Below, one piece after another: positions 33,503-42,310 of a stretch of DNA of 64,000 bases. The position numbers and the translations under genes were made by a program. Numbering within the stretch: the first letter of the stretch is position 1; every line of letters begins with the position of its first letter. The notes under the pieces are model-generated. The model saw only the letters and a list, made by a program, of their open reading frames with translations. It made no database searches and had not been told where the DNA came from. The stretch covers positions 248,001 through 312,000 of the forward strand of contig NZ_SMYO01000006.1 in the NCBI RefSeq assembly GCF_004358205.1, written 5' to 3'. Source of the DNA: Bacillus salipaludis. Lineage in GTDB: Bacteria; Bacillota; Bacilli; Bacillales_B; DSM-18226.

Positions 33503-34348
33503 TTATTCTGCTATGAAGGCATAGACAGACAAAGGCTTAATTATTTTTGACTTAATGGTTTCTTCCAACATCTTTACTTCAGATTGAATAAGATTCCTAA
33601 TTTTTATCGGCATATGATGGAGCTCATGAAGTTCATCATTTAGATCAGTTAATACTTTATTTACCTCCCATGTCCCATCTTGCAAATCCGGCGAATGGAT
33701 CGTGGTCTCTTTTAAAATTTTCCAACCCGCGCTTTTGACAATCTCCCTAAAATCTTTAGAAGTAAAGAGTGTTCGAACATTCGAATCACTTTCCATTTTA
33801 TAAGCTTCATATTGCACCTGGATGAGAATAGAAAGGAGGTGAGGGTACTGTTCCATCTCGGTGATTTGTGTATCCCATTCTGCAAACAAAAGACGTTTTC
33901 CCCATTTTTTCACTTTTTTTAGGACTGCAGTTAATTCATCGTGAGATTTTAAGTACCAAGAACAATGTGACAATACAATGTAATCAAAGGAATTCTCAGG
34001 AAAATCTACATGAGGAGATAGTAAATCGGTATCAAAATCGATTTTAATTTGTTTTCCTAGTTTTGATTTTTTCAAAAACTCAGCGGAATCTCCTAGGGAA
34101 ATAGGGCTTCCATAACTGGGCGAGCCGATATCAATTCCATGCACCATTCCCTTTTCTCCGACAAAATGGGCTAATACAGCTGTTGTGTCTCCTTGCCCAC
34201 AGCCTACCTCAAGTATCTTTTTCCCTTCTTCAATCTTCCAGTACTTAGCTAATTGAATACGATGTTTCGTCTGGATTCTTTGAATATCTGACATTTCATT
34301 ATTTGATGCCATGCATCCGACAATTTTCTCTATTACTTCAATATTCAT
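33503..34348 (-). CDS. SAM-dependent methyltransferase
   Basis: 281 aa class I methyltransferase. Motif I KILEVGCGQGDTTAVLAHFVG, the acidic VHGIDIGSP loop, FDYIVLSHCSWYL (motif II/IV region) and KKWGKRLLFAEWD are visible. Soluble, single domain, ATG start behind GGAGGTG. Neighbours are unrelated: a LysR gene upstream of it in genome order and a DUF1292 gene diverging. The acceptor is unknown. Confidence 0.82.
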   Translation of the reverse strand: MNIEVIEKIVGCMASNNEMSDIQRIQTKHRIQLAKYWKIEEGKKILEVGCGQGDTTAVLAHFVGEKGMVHGIDIGSPSYGSPISLGDSAEFLKKSKLGKQIKIDFDTDLLSPHVDFPENSFDYIVLSHCSWYLKSHDELTAVLKKVKKWGKRLLFAEWDTQITEMEQYPHLLSILIQVQYEAYKMESDSNVRTLFTSKDFREIVKSAGWKILKETTIHSPDLQDGTWEVNKVLTDLNDELHELHHMPIKIRNLIQSEVKMLEETIKSKIIKPLSVYAFIAE

Positions 34349-34462
34349 AAAACACCTCCATGTTCAACTATTCGACAGAGGTATTTTTCTTTCCTTTAAA
34401 AAATTTCCCGAGTATTTTCCTGGGAAAGCGCAAGAAATGACAATTCAGGTGAAATAAAATAC

Positions 34463-34500
34463 AAAATAGGACAATTTCAGCATGGAATTTGTCCTGTTTT
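34463..34500. other. Inverted repeat in the divergent intergenic region
   Basis: AAAATAGGACAA and TTGTCCTGTTTT pair over about 12 bases with a 10-14 nt loop. It stands 50 bases before the DUF1292 gene. It could be an attenuator, an operator or a relic terminator. Confidence 0.35.
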
Positions 34501-34549
34501 GGGATACTGTTTTTAAGACCAAATTGGAAAAAGAGAGGAGAATAACAAA

Positions 34550-34819
34550 ATGGAAAAGGTTGAAGTAGGCGAAGTTTTTACGATTGGTGATACAGATGAT
34601 GAGGAGCAAGAAGTTGAGGTATTGGGCGTTTTAACCATTGAAGGAACGGACTATGTAGCCGTCGGTTTTGTTGAAGACGTGAGGCAGGAAACCGAGGAAG
34701 ATATCGATATTTTCTTCTTAAAAGTGGATGAGGACGGAGATTTATCAGCCATTGAAAGTGATGAAGAATTTACAAAGGTTTCTTATGCGTTTGAGAAATC
34801 TATGGATAAAGAGGATTAA
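34550..34819 (+). CDS. DUF1292 (YrzB-like) acidic protein, 89 aa
   Basis: Very acidic small protein: VEVGEVFTIGDTDDEEQEVEVLGVLTIEGTDYVAVGFV, then DIDIFFLKVDEDGDLSAI. The pattern of strands and acidic turns fits the DUF1292/YrzB family, whose function is unknown. GAGAGGAG site before the ATG. A long terminator follows. Confidence 0.75.
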   Translation: MEKVEVGEVFTIGDTDDEEQEVEVLGVLTIEGTDYVAVGFVEDVRQETEEDIDIFFLKVDEDGDLSAIESDEEFTKVSYAFEKSMDKED

Positions 34820-34860
34820 AAAACAAAAAGAGGGGATAAAACCTCTCTTTTTGTTTTTTA
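34818..34860. terminator. Bidirectional terminator between DUF1292 and gerC genes
   Basis: AAAAAACAAAAAGAGG and CCTCTCTTTTTGTTTTTT stem with A-run and T-run on opposite ends. Confidence 0.85.
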
Positions 34861-34870
34861 AAGTTATGAC

Positions 34871-35950
34871 TTAATCAACAGTACCGGTTTGTTTTATGTT
34901 AACCATGACATTTACCTGAACATTTGTGGAAGGATAGAGTGAATTCCATTTTTTTTCGTGAAATCCTCGATTGTGTTCTTTATATTTTGCACCAAAACCT
35001 ATAGGATCAACACCATAATGTTGAAATTGGCGGATGATTTTTATTGCATTATTTTCTAATTGTCTCTCAATTTCTTTTTGAATTTCCTTTTTATTAATTT
35101 TGACCCATTCTTTCCTCGGTGAAGAGAACTCTTGAAGTCTGGTTTTCAATTTCAGATTAATTGTGAATTCTGGTTTACCTTTTCTTGTTATTACTTTGTA
35201 TTTAGCTTTAGAAGCAAGATTATCAAGAAGCACCCTATCACCGTTTTTTAATATGAATTGGTGCATCCCATGTCTATATTTGTCAACCAAACATTTAAAA
35301 ATGAATAAATCTTTCCAAAATAAAGGGAAAATATATCGATCATCTTTAAGAATAGCCATTCCAATTATTTTAATATTATCATCATCTTTTTTGATTAAAG
35401 GTAAATAGGGATCCTGTCCTTTTTGATAATATTGAAATAAAAAAGTTTGTAAATCAGTTTGAGGTATATTTCCAAATTGCATATTCTGATTTAGCATTTC
35501 TTGAATATAGATTGAAATATTTTCATTTTTGAAATTCTTCATTTGCAGCATTTCATGTGGATCGCCATCGACTATTCCAAGCTGCACTAGACTTCCTATA
35601 GAAGGATCCCGATTAAAAGTGTCAACGAGATCATTAATTCCTTTTTTTGCTAACGACTTACCGAAAAGTTGTATTCGCATCTGTCCACTTACGATTGGAA
35701 AACGTGTTTCGTTACTTATTTTGGTTCTAATTTCTTTACTAGATAACCCAAAGTTGGTTTTAGCTTCCGTGTAGGATTTATCTTTTTTAAAGGTGGAAAA
35801 TACAAACGTTCCCTTTATTTCATTTTTTTTGGACAGATCATACCCAACACCTTGTGCCATATTGATTTCATTAACAATATAAGTAGGGAGAAAGGAACAC
35901 CCTGCTAATAAAAAAATCAAAATTACCCATATTACTAATCGATTAACCAT
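34871..35950 (-). CDS. Ger(x)C-family spore germination lipoprotein
   Basis: 359 aa. Signal peptide with lipobox (VIWVILIFLLAGCSFLPTY; lipidated Cys18), then the GerC pattern: the N-terminal INMAQGVGYDLSKK, a middle ISNETRFPIVSGQMRIQLFGK (usually about resisting or opening a receptor), and late KEIQKEIERQLENNAIKIIRQFQHYGVDPIGFG. It is the outer-face subunit of a germinant receptor in the spore inner membrane. It overlaps the gerB-type gene by 8 bases and is last in the operon. Confidence 0.92.
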   Translation of the reverse strand: MVNRLVIWVILIFLLAGCSFLPTYIVNEINMAQGVGYDLSKKNEIKGTFVFSTFKKDKSYTEAKTNFGLSSKEIRTKISNETRFPIVSGQMRIQLFGKSLAKKGINDLVDTFNRDPSIGSLVQLGIVDGDPHEMLQMKNFKNENISIYIQEMLNQNMQFGNIPQTDLQTFLFQYYQKGQDPYLPLIKKDDDNIKIIGMAILKDDRYIFPLFWKDLFIFKCLVDKYRHGMHQFILKNGDRVLLDNLASKAKYKVITRKGKPEFTINLKLKTRLQEFSSPRKEWVKINKKEIQKEIERQLENNAIKIIRQFQHYGVDPIGFGAKYKEHNRGFHEKKWNSLYPSTNVQVNVMVNIKQTGTVD

Positions 35951-37028
35951 TTTGCTTACCCCTTTTTAAGAAAGAAAAGATAATGAGGAGTATTGGGATA
36001 TACCCATAAAATAACCAAAGATTCATTTGGATTACATATTTATCCAGTAATTCGATAAATAAGTCGTTTGAAAAATGACTAATAATGATAATTAAAAGGC
36101 TTATGTAAAGTAAGGTATACTTTTGCTTTATATTAAATATCCTTTTCAACCCTCTGCTTGCACACCATAATAAAAGTGAAAGTAATGCTGTGACAATGAG
36201 TAAATATAGTGAGATATATAGGTACTCAAATCTTTCTAAATAAGATAACTTTATTATTTTTGTTAATGATAACTCTGGCCAAATGGTTGTTTTAATCTGA
36301 TCTTCACTATAAAAGGTAAAGGAAACAATTGAAGAAAGTGTATAAAGCAAAGTAGTAAAAAGTACACCTAAATGAGCAAATTTTTTTGAATTTATTGGTT
36401 CTCGGATAAATGGATAATACATTAATAACGTCTCAGTCCCTGCTAATGTATACATTGAACTTTTGATTGAATCGGCCAAATCCCTGAAGGAGTGGTCCAG
36501 CACAGGCAGCAAATTTGAAAAATGAGCAATTTTTAATGGGAAAATATATAAAACGATTAATATAATTTGTGGAAAAATAAATGACATAAAAGAGACACCT
36601 ACAACGACCCGAAAACCTCCAGATACACAATAATACACTAAAATTAAGATTAAAGTAGAAAGTATCCAAGAAGGCATAGTAGGAAACATCCATACTTGAA
36701 TAATCCTTATAAATGCAAGAATAACGGATAAACTTGCGAGCCAATAATAGAACATAATAATAAAACTAAAAAAATTCCCCGAGAGTTTTCCAAATATACA
36801 ATGATGTACATCAACAATATCTCCATTTGCCTTTTCCAATAATTTAAACGTCATCCATATAAATAGTTGTACTATGCACCCTGAAACTAATACACCAATC
36901 CAAGCATCATAGCCTGCCTTCTCGGCAATGGTCCTTTGGAAACTTAAAATGCCTACACCCACCTGTGAATTATAGACAATAAAAAAGACTAAATAAGGAG
37001 ATACTTGATGCCTAATACTCACCTGCAA
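35943..37028 (-). CDS. GerAB/GerB-family germination permease-like subunit
   Basis: 361 aa integral membrane protein with about ten hydrophobic helices, of the amino-acid-permease-like spore germination family: VSPYLVFFIVYNSQVGVGILSFQRTIAEKAGYDAWIGVLVSG at the N-terminus and LAGTETLLMYYPFI in the middle. This subunit is thought to hold the germinant-binding pocket. Second gene of the ger operon, 20 bases after the gerA-type gene. Confidence 0.92.
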   Translation of the reverse strand: MQVSIRHQVSPYLVFFIVYNSQVGVGILSFQRTIAEKAGYDAWIGVLVSGCIVQLFIWMTFKLLEKANGDIVDVHHCIFGKLSGNFFSFIIMFYYWLASLSVILAFIRIIQVWMFPTMPSWILSTLILILVYYCVSGGFRVVVGVSFMSFIFPQIILIVLYIFPLKIAHFSNLLPVLDHSFRDLADSIKSSMYTLAGTETLLMYYPFIREPINSKKFAHLGVLFTTLLYTLSSIVSFTFYSEDQIKTTIWPELSLTKIIKLSYLERFEYLYISLYLLIVTALLSLLLWCASRGLKRIFNIKQKYTLLYISLLIIIISHFSNDLFIELLDKYVIQMNLWLFYGYIPILLIIFSFLKRGKQNG

Positions 37029-37048
37029 TTGGAATACTCCTTTACGAT

Positions 37049-38524
37049 TTATTCATAAAAATCATTCACCGGTTCTGGGTTCTTTTTAGTACCTGTCGAT
37101 TTTATCTTTTTTTGCGGTCTCAAGTTTATAGGATATCTTTTTTGCATGGAAAAAGGCAGTCTAACCCATAAATCTTGAAACGCAGTAATCCGTATTGGAT
37201 ATTGGCTTAAATAGGGACGTCCTAGTGATGTTAACCTTAATAAATGCAATATTGTAAACTGGAAACCAAAAAACACCCCAAATAAACCGAACCATTGGGC
37301 AAGAAAAATAACTGGAAACTTAATAAATCGCACAGTGTTGCTAAATGTATAGACAGGAGATGTATAGGATGATAATGTCCCCAGTCCAACTAATATAAGC
37401 AATACATTACTAGTTAGTCCCGCTTCAACCACTGCTTGCCCGATAACGATACCACCGACAACACCAAGGGATTGGCCTATTTTCATTGGTAACCGAATAC
37501 CTGCCTCTTTTACCATTTCAATCATTATTTCTAAAATAAATGCCTCTAAAAAAGGTGGGAAGGGGACGGAGGCTCTTGATCCAACAAGTGTTTCAAGTAA
37601 GCGTGCAGGGATTAATTCATAATGGTAGGTCATGATCGCAACATACATTGGACTTGCGAGCATGGATATGAAAATAGCAACCAGACGTAATAAGCGGAAG
37701 AAGTTTCCAATAATCCAAGGGTAACTGTAATCTTCCATGGCAATAAACGATTCCATAAACGTAACTGGAATAATAACCAGATTTGGTGAACCGTCCACTG
37801 CAATAATAATCTTTCCTTCTGATAGGCCTGCAGCAACTCTATCTGCTCTTTCAGTGGAAATCGATTGCGGAAACAAGGAATTTGAATTATCTTCAATCAT
37901 CGAAGAGATATAGGAGCTGTCTTGAATATGATCATACTGAACATCATTTATTCTTTGAATTACCGTGTTTACATTTTCTTGGTCAGCAATTCCATCTATA
38001 TATAGAACCGCTACTTTTGTTTTGGACAGTTCTCCAACCGTTATTTCCTTGACAAGCAAATTGGGTATCGGTAGTTTTTTTCGAATCAGATTAATATTGG
38101 AGTCTAATTCTTCGATAAAAGCCACTTGGGGACCAATAGCAGAAGCTTCCATAATTGGCAAACTAAAATCTCGGAATTTACTGTTGGCAATGTTGATTAA
38201 TAAACATGCTTTATCATTTTTATTCTTATGAATAGCTATATAACCATTCATAAGGTTTTGAATGATTTCGTCAGAATCTTCTGTATAAATAATCTCTTGG
38301 ACTGGAATCTTATTTTTTAATTCCTCTAATTCAAATCGATCCTCCAAAAAGGGTAATACATCTTTATGGAGGGTATCTGAAGAAATAAGTGTTCGATAGT
38401 ATGAGAGCCAAAAAGGATTCGAAGCTTTTAACGAGGTGTGCCCGTGAACAAAGTCATTGGATTTGGATAAACATTCAATCCAGTTTTTATACTCTTTTGG
38501 TGTGCCAAACGAATGATTGTTCAT
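37049..38524 (-). CDS. GerAA/GerA-family germinant receptor subunit
   Basis: 491 aa. A soluble N-terminal half (with ERADRVAAGLSEGKIIIAVDGSP, the GerA signature) followed by about five membrane helices (PPFLEAFILEIMIEMVKEAGIRLP, GQSLGVVGGIVIGQAVVEAGL) and a basic C-terminal tail. GerA subunits form the multimeric channel core of the receptor. First gene of the ger operon; a sigma-G-like promoter lies 31 bases upstream. Confidence 0.94.
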   Translation of the reverse strand: MNNHSFGTPKEYKNWIECLSKSNDFVHGHTSLKASNPFWLSYYRTLISSDTLHKDVLPFLEDRFELEELKNKIPVQEIIYTEDSDEIIQNLMNGYIAIHKNKNDKACLLINIANSKFRDFSLPIMEASAIGPQVAFIEELDSNINLIRKKLPIPNLLVKEITVGELSKTKVAVLYIDGIADQENVNTVIQRINDVQYDHIQDSSYISSMIEDNSNSLFPQSISTERADRVAAGLSEGKIIIAVDGSPNLVIIPVTFMESFIAMEDYSYPWIIGNFFRLLRLVAIFISMLASPMYVAIMTYHYELIPARLLETLVGSRASVPFPPFLEAFILEIMIEMVKEAGIRLPMKIGQSLGVVGGIVIGQAVVEAGLTSNVLLILVGLGTLSSYTSPVYTFSNTVRFIKFPVIFLAQWFGLFGVFFGFQFTILHLLRLTSLGRPYLSQYPIRITAFQDLWVRLPFSMQKRYPINLRPQKKIKSTGTKKNPEPVNDFYE

Positions 38525-38554
38525 AGAAAAATTCCCTCAAAAAATTTTTTATCT

Positions 38555-38583
38555 TATTATGTGTAAATTGAGGACATTCATGC
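38555..38583 (-). promoter_or_regulatory. Sigma-G-like (forespore) promoter of the ger operon
   Basis: On the minus strand GCATG (-35, 38583-38579), 17 bases, then CATAATA (-10, 38561-38555). Both boxes and the spacing fit the sigma-G pattern. Germinant receptor operons are made in the forespore, so position and type agree. Confidence 0.7.
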
Positions 38584-38654
38584 AAATATGTATAAAATTT
38601 TCCTGAGGGGCATAAAAAAGAGAATGAACCAGTAGAACTTAAAATCAAAATAAG

Positions 38655-38685
38655 ATTAAGGGGACTTCCAAAAGAAAGTCCCCGT
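38655..38685 (-). terminator. Terminator of the purine permease gene
   Basis: GGGGACTT and AAGTCCCC arms with an 8-nt loop; on the minus strand followed by TTAATCTTATTTTG. Confidence 0.6.
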
Positions 38686-38691
38686 TCTTAA

Positions 38692-39981
38692 TTATCCAAT
38701 TGAATGCAAAAGAAAATTTGTTAAAAATAAGAAAGAAATAATAAATATCGGTATTGATAATTGTTTGTGTTTATTTGTAAACAGCTTGACTAACGGATAA
38801 GCAATAAATCCAAAAGCAATTCCATCAACGATACTATAGGTTAACGGAATCATCAGGATGATTAAAAAAGCAGGAAATGCTTCTGTAAAATCCGTAAAGT
38901 CAATGTTGACAATATTTGTTAACATTAATCCGCCCAGAATAATCAATATTGGTGCGATCGCTGAATTTGGTACCAATTTGATCAAAGGCAGGAAGAAAAG
39001 GGACATTAAAATAAGGAAACCTGTTACAACAGAGGTTAAACCCGTTCTTCCACCAGCAGTAATTCCAGCAGCCGATTCAACCGTTGAAACCGGAGGGCTG
39101 GTACCTAAAAGTCCGCACAAAATTGCAGAAATGGAAACTGCACGCAATGCTTTACCATTTTTCTCAGGTGCCTTAAGCATCCCATCCACTTGGGAATGCA
39201 GGATTCCTATGTTCTCAAATACTAACACTAATGTAAGTGAGAAGGTTGCAGTCCAAAATGGGATCGTGGCAATTTTTCCAAAGTCAAAGCTCAAAAATAC
39301 ATTTCGATAATCGACTAATGAAATGAATCCTTTGTCCATATGTGAAAAATCAATCACACCTAAAAAATAGGATGTTAGTGTACCTAAAATGATACTAATT
39401 AAAAAATTCCCCGGAACCTTTTTTAAAAATAAAAACAAGGTAATCACTAGATTAATAATAGAAGCTAGCACTATCGGAGACGATAAGTCACCTAAAGCCA
39501 CGAAATTATTCGGGTTCTCTACTATAAGGCCGCTTTTTTGAAGGCCGATAAAAGCGATAAACAAGCCAATTCCTACAGTGATAGCTTCCTTTAATGATGA
39601 TGGAATCGATTTTGAAATAATCGAAGCTAATTTGGAAAAAGCGATAATCGCAAATAACACTCCGGAAACAACAACCGCTCCTAAAGCTTCCTGATAACTT
39701 AATCCCATCGATCCAACAAAGGTATACGTAAATAAGGCATTAATGCCCATTCCGGGAACAATCATTAATGGTGCATTTGGAACAAAGGCTGCGAGCAAGC
39801 ATCCCACAAGCGAGGCAAATATGGTTGCAATGATTCCTGCTTCGAGCGGCATTCCTGAGTCATGCAAAATATGTCCATTTACTGCAATAATATAGACGAT
39901 GGAAAAAAATGATGTAAACCCTGCCATAACCTCCTTTTTCAAATTTGTTTTGTGTTCTTTAAGCTTGAAAACTCCCTTCAT
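38692..39981 (-). CDS. NCS2/AzgA-type purine (guanine/hypoxanthine) permease
   Basis: 429 aa with 12-14 hydrophobic helices. TSFFSIVYIIAVNGHIL, PLMIVPGMGINALFTYTFV and TSPPVSTVESAAGITAGGRTGLTSVVTG are the AzgA/PbuG pattern within NCS2. It imports guanine, hypoxanthine or adenine with protons. I looked for a purine riboswitch upstream (39982-40230) and saw none, so control may differ from that of pbuG. PbuO is another possible orthologue, so no symbol is given. Confidence 0.88.
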   Translation of the reverse strand: MKGVFKLKEHKTNLKKEVMAGFTSFFSIVYIIAVNGHILHDSGMPLEAGIIATIFASLVGCLLAAFVPNAPLMIVPGMGINALFTYTFVGSMGLSYQEALGAVVVSGVLFAIIAFSKLASIISKSIPSSLKEAITVGIGLFIAFIGLQKSGLIVENPNNFVALGDLSSPIVLASIINLVITLFLFLKKVPGNFLISIILGTLTSYFLGVIDFSHMDKGFISLVDYRNVFLSFDFGKIATIPFWTATFSLTLVLVFENIGILHSQVDGMLKAPEKNGKALRAVSISAILCGLLGTSPPVSTVESAAGITAGGRTGLTSVVTGFLILMSLFFLPLIKLVPNSAIAPILIILGGLMLTNIVNIDFTDFTEAFPAFLIILMIPLTYSIVDGIAFGFIAYPLVKLFTNKHKQLSIPIFIISFLFLTNFLLHSIG

Positions 39982-40233
39982 TATTTATCACACTTTCGTA
40001 TTCTCCCTCTCCCACCCGCATTTAGTATAATTCTATACTTATGCCGAAAAACATTATAACACATAAATGCAAAAGGAGAACTGGGAATTGAAAGGTTTTT
40101 AAAACATTTAACATAATAATCTGAAAAAGATAATTAAATATAAGGAGAGGGTTGTGTCCGAATATGGTAAAATTATGTATGTATAAATTTACCTGAGGCA
40201 TACTATTAGTAAATGAGTAAAAGGAGTTCTCAA

Positions 40234-40482
40234 ATGCTAATAGAAGAAGGAACAAAGTATCAAATTTCTCAAGGAATTCAAGGTAATTTCAATTCCGCCG
40301 AAACGATGACAATCACTAGTAATAATGGAGTAACAGTCCAATTTAGTCTCGGAGAAAACAAAGGTCGGGGTTCCATGCCGGTCGAACATTTATCCTACTT
40401 ATTAAAAAAGGCAAACCTCACGCAAATTCCAAATAAACGGTTATTAATAAATTTAGAAAATAATGAAGAACAAATCAGCTAG
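40234..40482 (+). CDS. Hypothetical protein, 82 aa
   Basis: ATG 40234 follows AAAGGAG at proper distance; an in-frame ATG at 40213 would place that site inside the gene. The protein begins MLIEEGTKYQISQGIQGNF and has alternating beta-type segments, no Cys, no membrane helix. I do not recognise it. Its terminator lies just before the next gene. Confidence 0.65.
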   Translation: MLIEEGTKYQISQGIQGNFNSAETMTITSNNGVTVQFSLGENKGRGSMPVEHLSYLLKKANLTQIPNKRLLINLENNEEQIS

Positions 40483-40488
40483 GGAAAT

Positions 40489-40526
40489 AAGACACTGCTT
40501 TCTTTTAATAAAGTAGTGTCTTTTAT
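40489..40526 (+). terminator. Terminator of the 82-aa gene
   Basis: AAGACACTGCTTT and AAAGTAGTGTCTT arms with an 8-nt loop and TTTATG. One mismatch only. Confidence 0.8.
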
Positions 40527-40545
40527 GTTTAAGGGGGAGAGGAAA

Positions 40546-40842
40546 ATGGAAAAATTAAATGATCAGGAAATTCAAGAGAAATTAACGACTATTCAAAGTT
40601 GGAAGCTGACAGACACAAAATGGATTGAACGAAAATATCGCTTCAATGAATATTTAAATGGTGTGGAGTTTGTTCAGCAAGTGGCCAACCTGTCAGAGAA
40701 GGTCAATCATCATCCGTTTATTTCCATTGATTATAAAATGGTTACGTTAAGGATTACTTCTTGGCATGCGAAAGGGTTAACGGCTTTAGATTTTGACTTA
40801 GCCAAAAAATATGATGAATTATTTTTACAAATAAAAAGATAA
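40546..40842 (+). CDS. Pterin-4a-carbinolamine dehydratase
   Basis: 98 aa. EKLNDQEIQEKLTTIQSWKL, then FVQQVANLSEKVNHHPFISIDYKMVTLRITSWHAKGLTALDFDLA: the HHP and later His are the PCD/PhhB signature. The enzyme dehydrates 4a-hydroxytetrahydropterin to recycle the pterin cofactor. ATG 40546 with GGGGGAGAGG is preferred to ATG 40516. No aromatic amino-acid hydroxylase is adjacent, so the partner reaction is unknown. Confidence 0.88.
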   Translation: MEKLNDQEIQEKLTTIQSWKLTDTKWIERKYRFNEYLNGVEFVQQVANLSEKVNHHPFISIDYKMVTLRITSWHAKGLTALDFDLAKKYDELFLQIKR

Positions 40843-40870
40843 ACCCAGCCATTTGGCTGGGTTTATTTTA
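40841..40870. terminator. Bidirectional terminator
   Basis: Perfect AAACCCAGCC/GGCTGGGTTT stem with a 4-nt loop and ATTTTA, between the convergent PCD and ALDH genes. Confidence 0.85.
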
Positions 40871-42245
40871 TAAACATTTTAATTTGTTTTAGAGCGTTTT
40901 TGCGGTTCGGATAGCGGAAGGGCAGATCAAAAGAGGTTGTTTGTTTTAGGACACTTTTTTCATGTGAAAAGACGTCAAAACTACCTTTCCCATGGTAGGC
41001 TCCAATCCCGCTTTCGCCAACGCCTCCAAAGGGCAGGTAGGGGGAACTGAGATGATAAACCGTATCGTTAATACAGCCGCCGCCGAATGAAATCTGATTT
41101 AAAATGAATGACTGAAATTCATTGCTTTCTGAAAAAAGGTAAAGGGATAGCGGCTTAGGCCGGGCATTTATTTTTTCAACCATTTTTTCGGCAATACCAT
41201 ATTCTAGGACAGGAAGGATGGGACCGAAAATTTCATCCTGCATAACGGAATCATTCCACGATATGTGATCAAGAATGGTAGGTTCAATGGTAAGTGATTT
41301 CATTTCCTGCTTTCCACCGTAGTAAACTTCTCCATTGGAAAGAAAACCAAGTAAGCGGTTAAAATGTCTCTCACTGACGATTTTTGTAAATGCTCCACTG
41401 TTAAATACATTGTGACTATACAGTTCTTCAATGGCGTTAACCAATGCGTTCAAGAATTCTTCCTTAATGTCACGATGAACATATAAATAATCAGGGGCCA
41501 CACAGGTTTGTCCTGCATTTAAATATTTCCCCCACGCAATCCGTTTTGCTGCCAATTTTAGATTAGCATCCTTATGTATAATACAAGGACTTTTCCCACC
41601 CAATTCGAGTGTTACGGGAGTTAAATTTTTAGCAGCGGCTTCCATGATAACTTTACCGACCGAAACACTACCTGTGAAGAAGATATAATCAAAGTTTTCA
41701 TTTAAAAGGGCCTTGCTTGTTTCAACGGCGCCTTCAACAACGGTGATATATTCTTCAGGAAAGGTTTGTCCGATTAATGTTGCCAATAGCTTTGAGGTTT
41801 GCGGCGTCAGCTCGGATGGCTTTAAAACAGCGCAATTTCCTGCTGCAATTGCTCCAATTAATGGGGCAATCGCAAGTTGGAATGGATAGTTCCATGGGGA
41901 AATAATTAAAGTTACACCGTACGGTTCTGGATAGATATAGCTTTTGGAACCAATTTGAGCAAGTGCTGCTTTTACTTTTCTGGATTTGGCCCATTTTTTA
42001 ACATGCCTAAGGGAGAAGCGAATCTCCTCTAGAACAATCCCAATTTCGGTTATATAGGAGTCAAATTCGCTTTTATTTAGATCTCTTTTTAAGGCGGCCA
42101 TGATTTCCGTTTCATTTGTGCGGATCAACTGTCCCAGTGCCTGTAGGGCTTGAATTCGATAGGAAATTTCTTTTGTTTTCCCACTCTGAAAGAAAGTTCG
42201 CTGTTTTGTTAATAAATCATGATAATTTTCCAAAATCTCCACCAC
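40863..42245 (-). CDS. ALDH3-type NAD(P)-dependent aldehyde dehydrogenase
   Basis: 460 aa, the short class 3 type (like B. subtilis YwdH, from memory). EPYGVTLIISPWNYPFQLAIAPLIGAIAAGNC, FFTGSVSVGKVIMEAA, VTLELGGKSPC and the catalytic Cys in GQTCVAPDYLYVH are present; the C-terminus is IKMFIK after SFDLPFRYPN. It probably oxidises medium- or long-chain aldehydes. GTG/ATG start at 42245 behind AGGTGGTGGAG. It is unrelated to the microcompartment dehydrogenase. Confidence 0.9.
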   Translation of the reverse strand: MVEILENYHDLLTKQRTFFQSGKTKEISYRIQALQALGQLIRTNETEIMAALKRDLNKSEFDSYITEIGIVLEEIRFSLRHVKKWAKSRKVKAALAQIGSKSYIYPEPYGVTLIISPWNYPFQLAIAPLIGAIAAGNCAVLKPSELTPQTSKLLATLIGQTFPEEYITVVEGAVETSKALLNENFDYIFFTGSVSVGKVIMEAAAKNLTPVTLELGGKSPCIIHKDANLKLAAKRIAWGKYLNAGQTCVAPDYLYVHRDIKEEFLNALVNAIEELYSHNVFNSGAFTKIVSERHFNRLLGFLSNGEVYYGGKQEMKSLTIEPTILDHISWNDSVMQDEIFGPILPVLEYGIAEKMVEKINARPKPLSLYLFSESNEFQSFILNQISFGGGCINDTVYHLSSPYLPFGGVGESGIGAYHGKGSFDVFSHEKSVLKQTTSFDLPFRYPNRKNALKQIKMFIK

Positions 42246-42310
42246 CTAACCTTGTAATGTTATTTTATCATATTGTTTTTGTGTATAGAAAAAGATGTAA
42301 AAGAGCAAAA

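Noticed and set aside
39982..40233. Purine riboswitch before the purine permease
   Set aside because: None of the conserved aptamer junction or loop sequences could be found on the minus strand.
40863..42245. Second microcompartment-type aldehyde dehydrogenase
   Set aside because: It is an ALDH3-type enzyme without an N-terminal tag, distant from the BMC operon.
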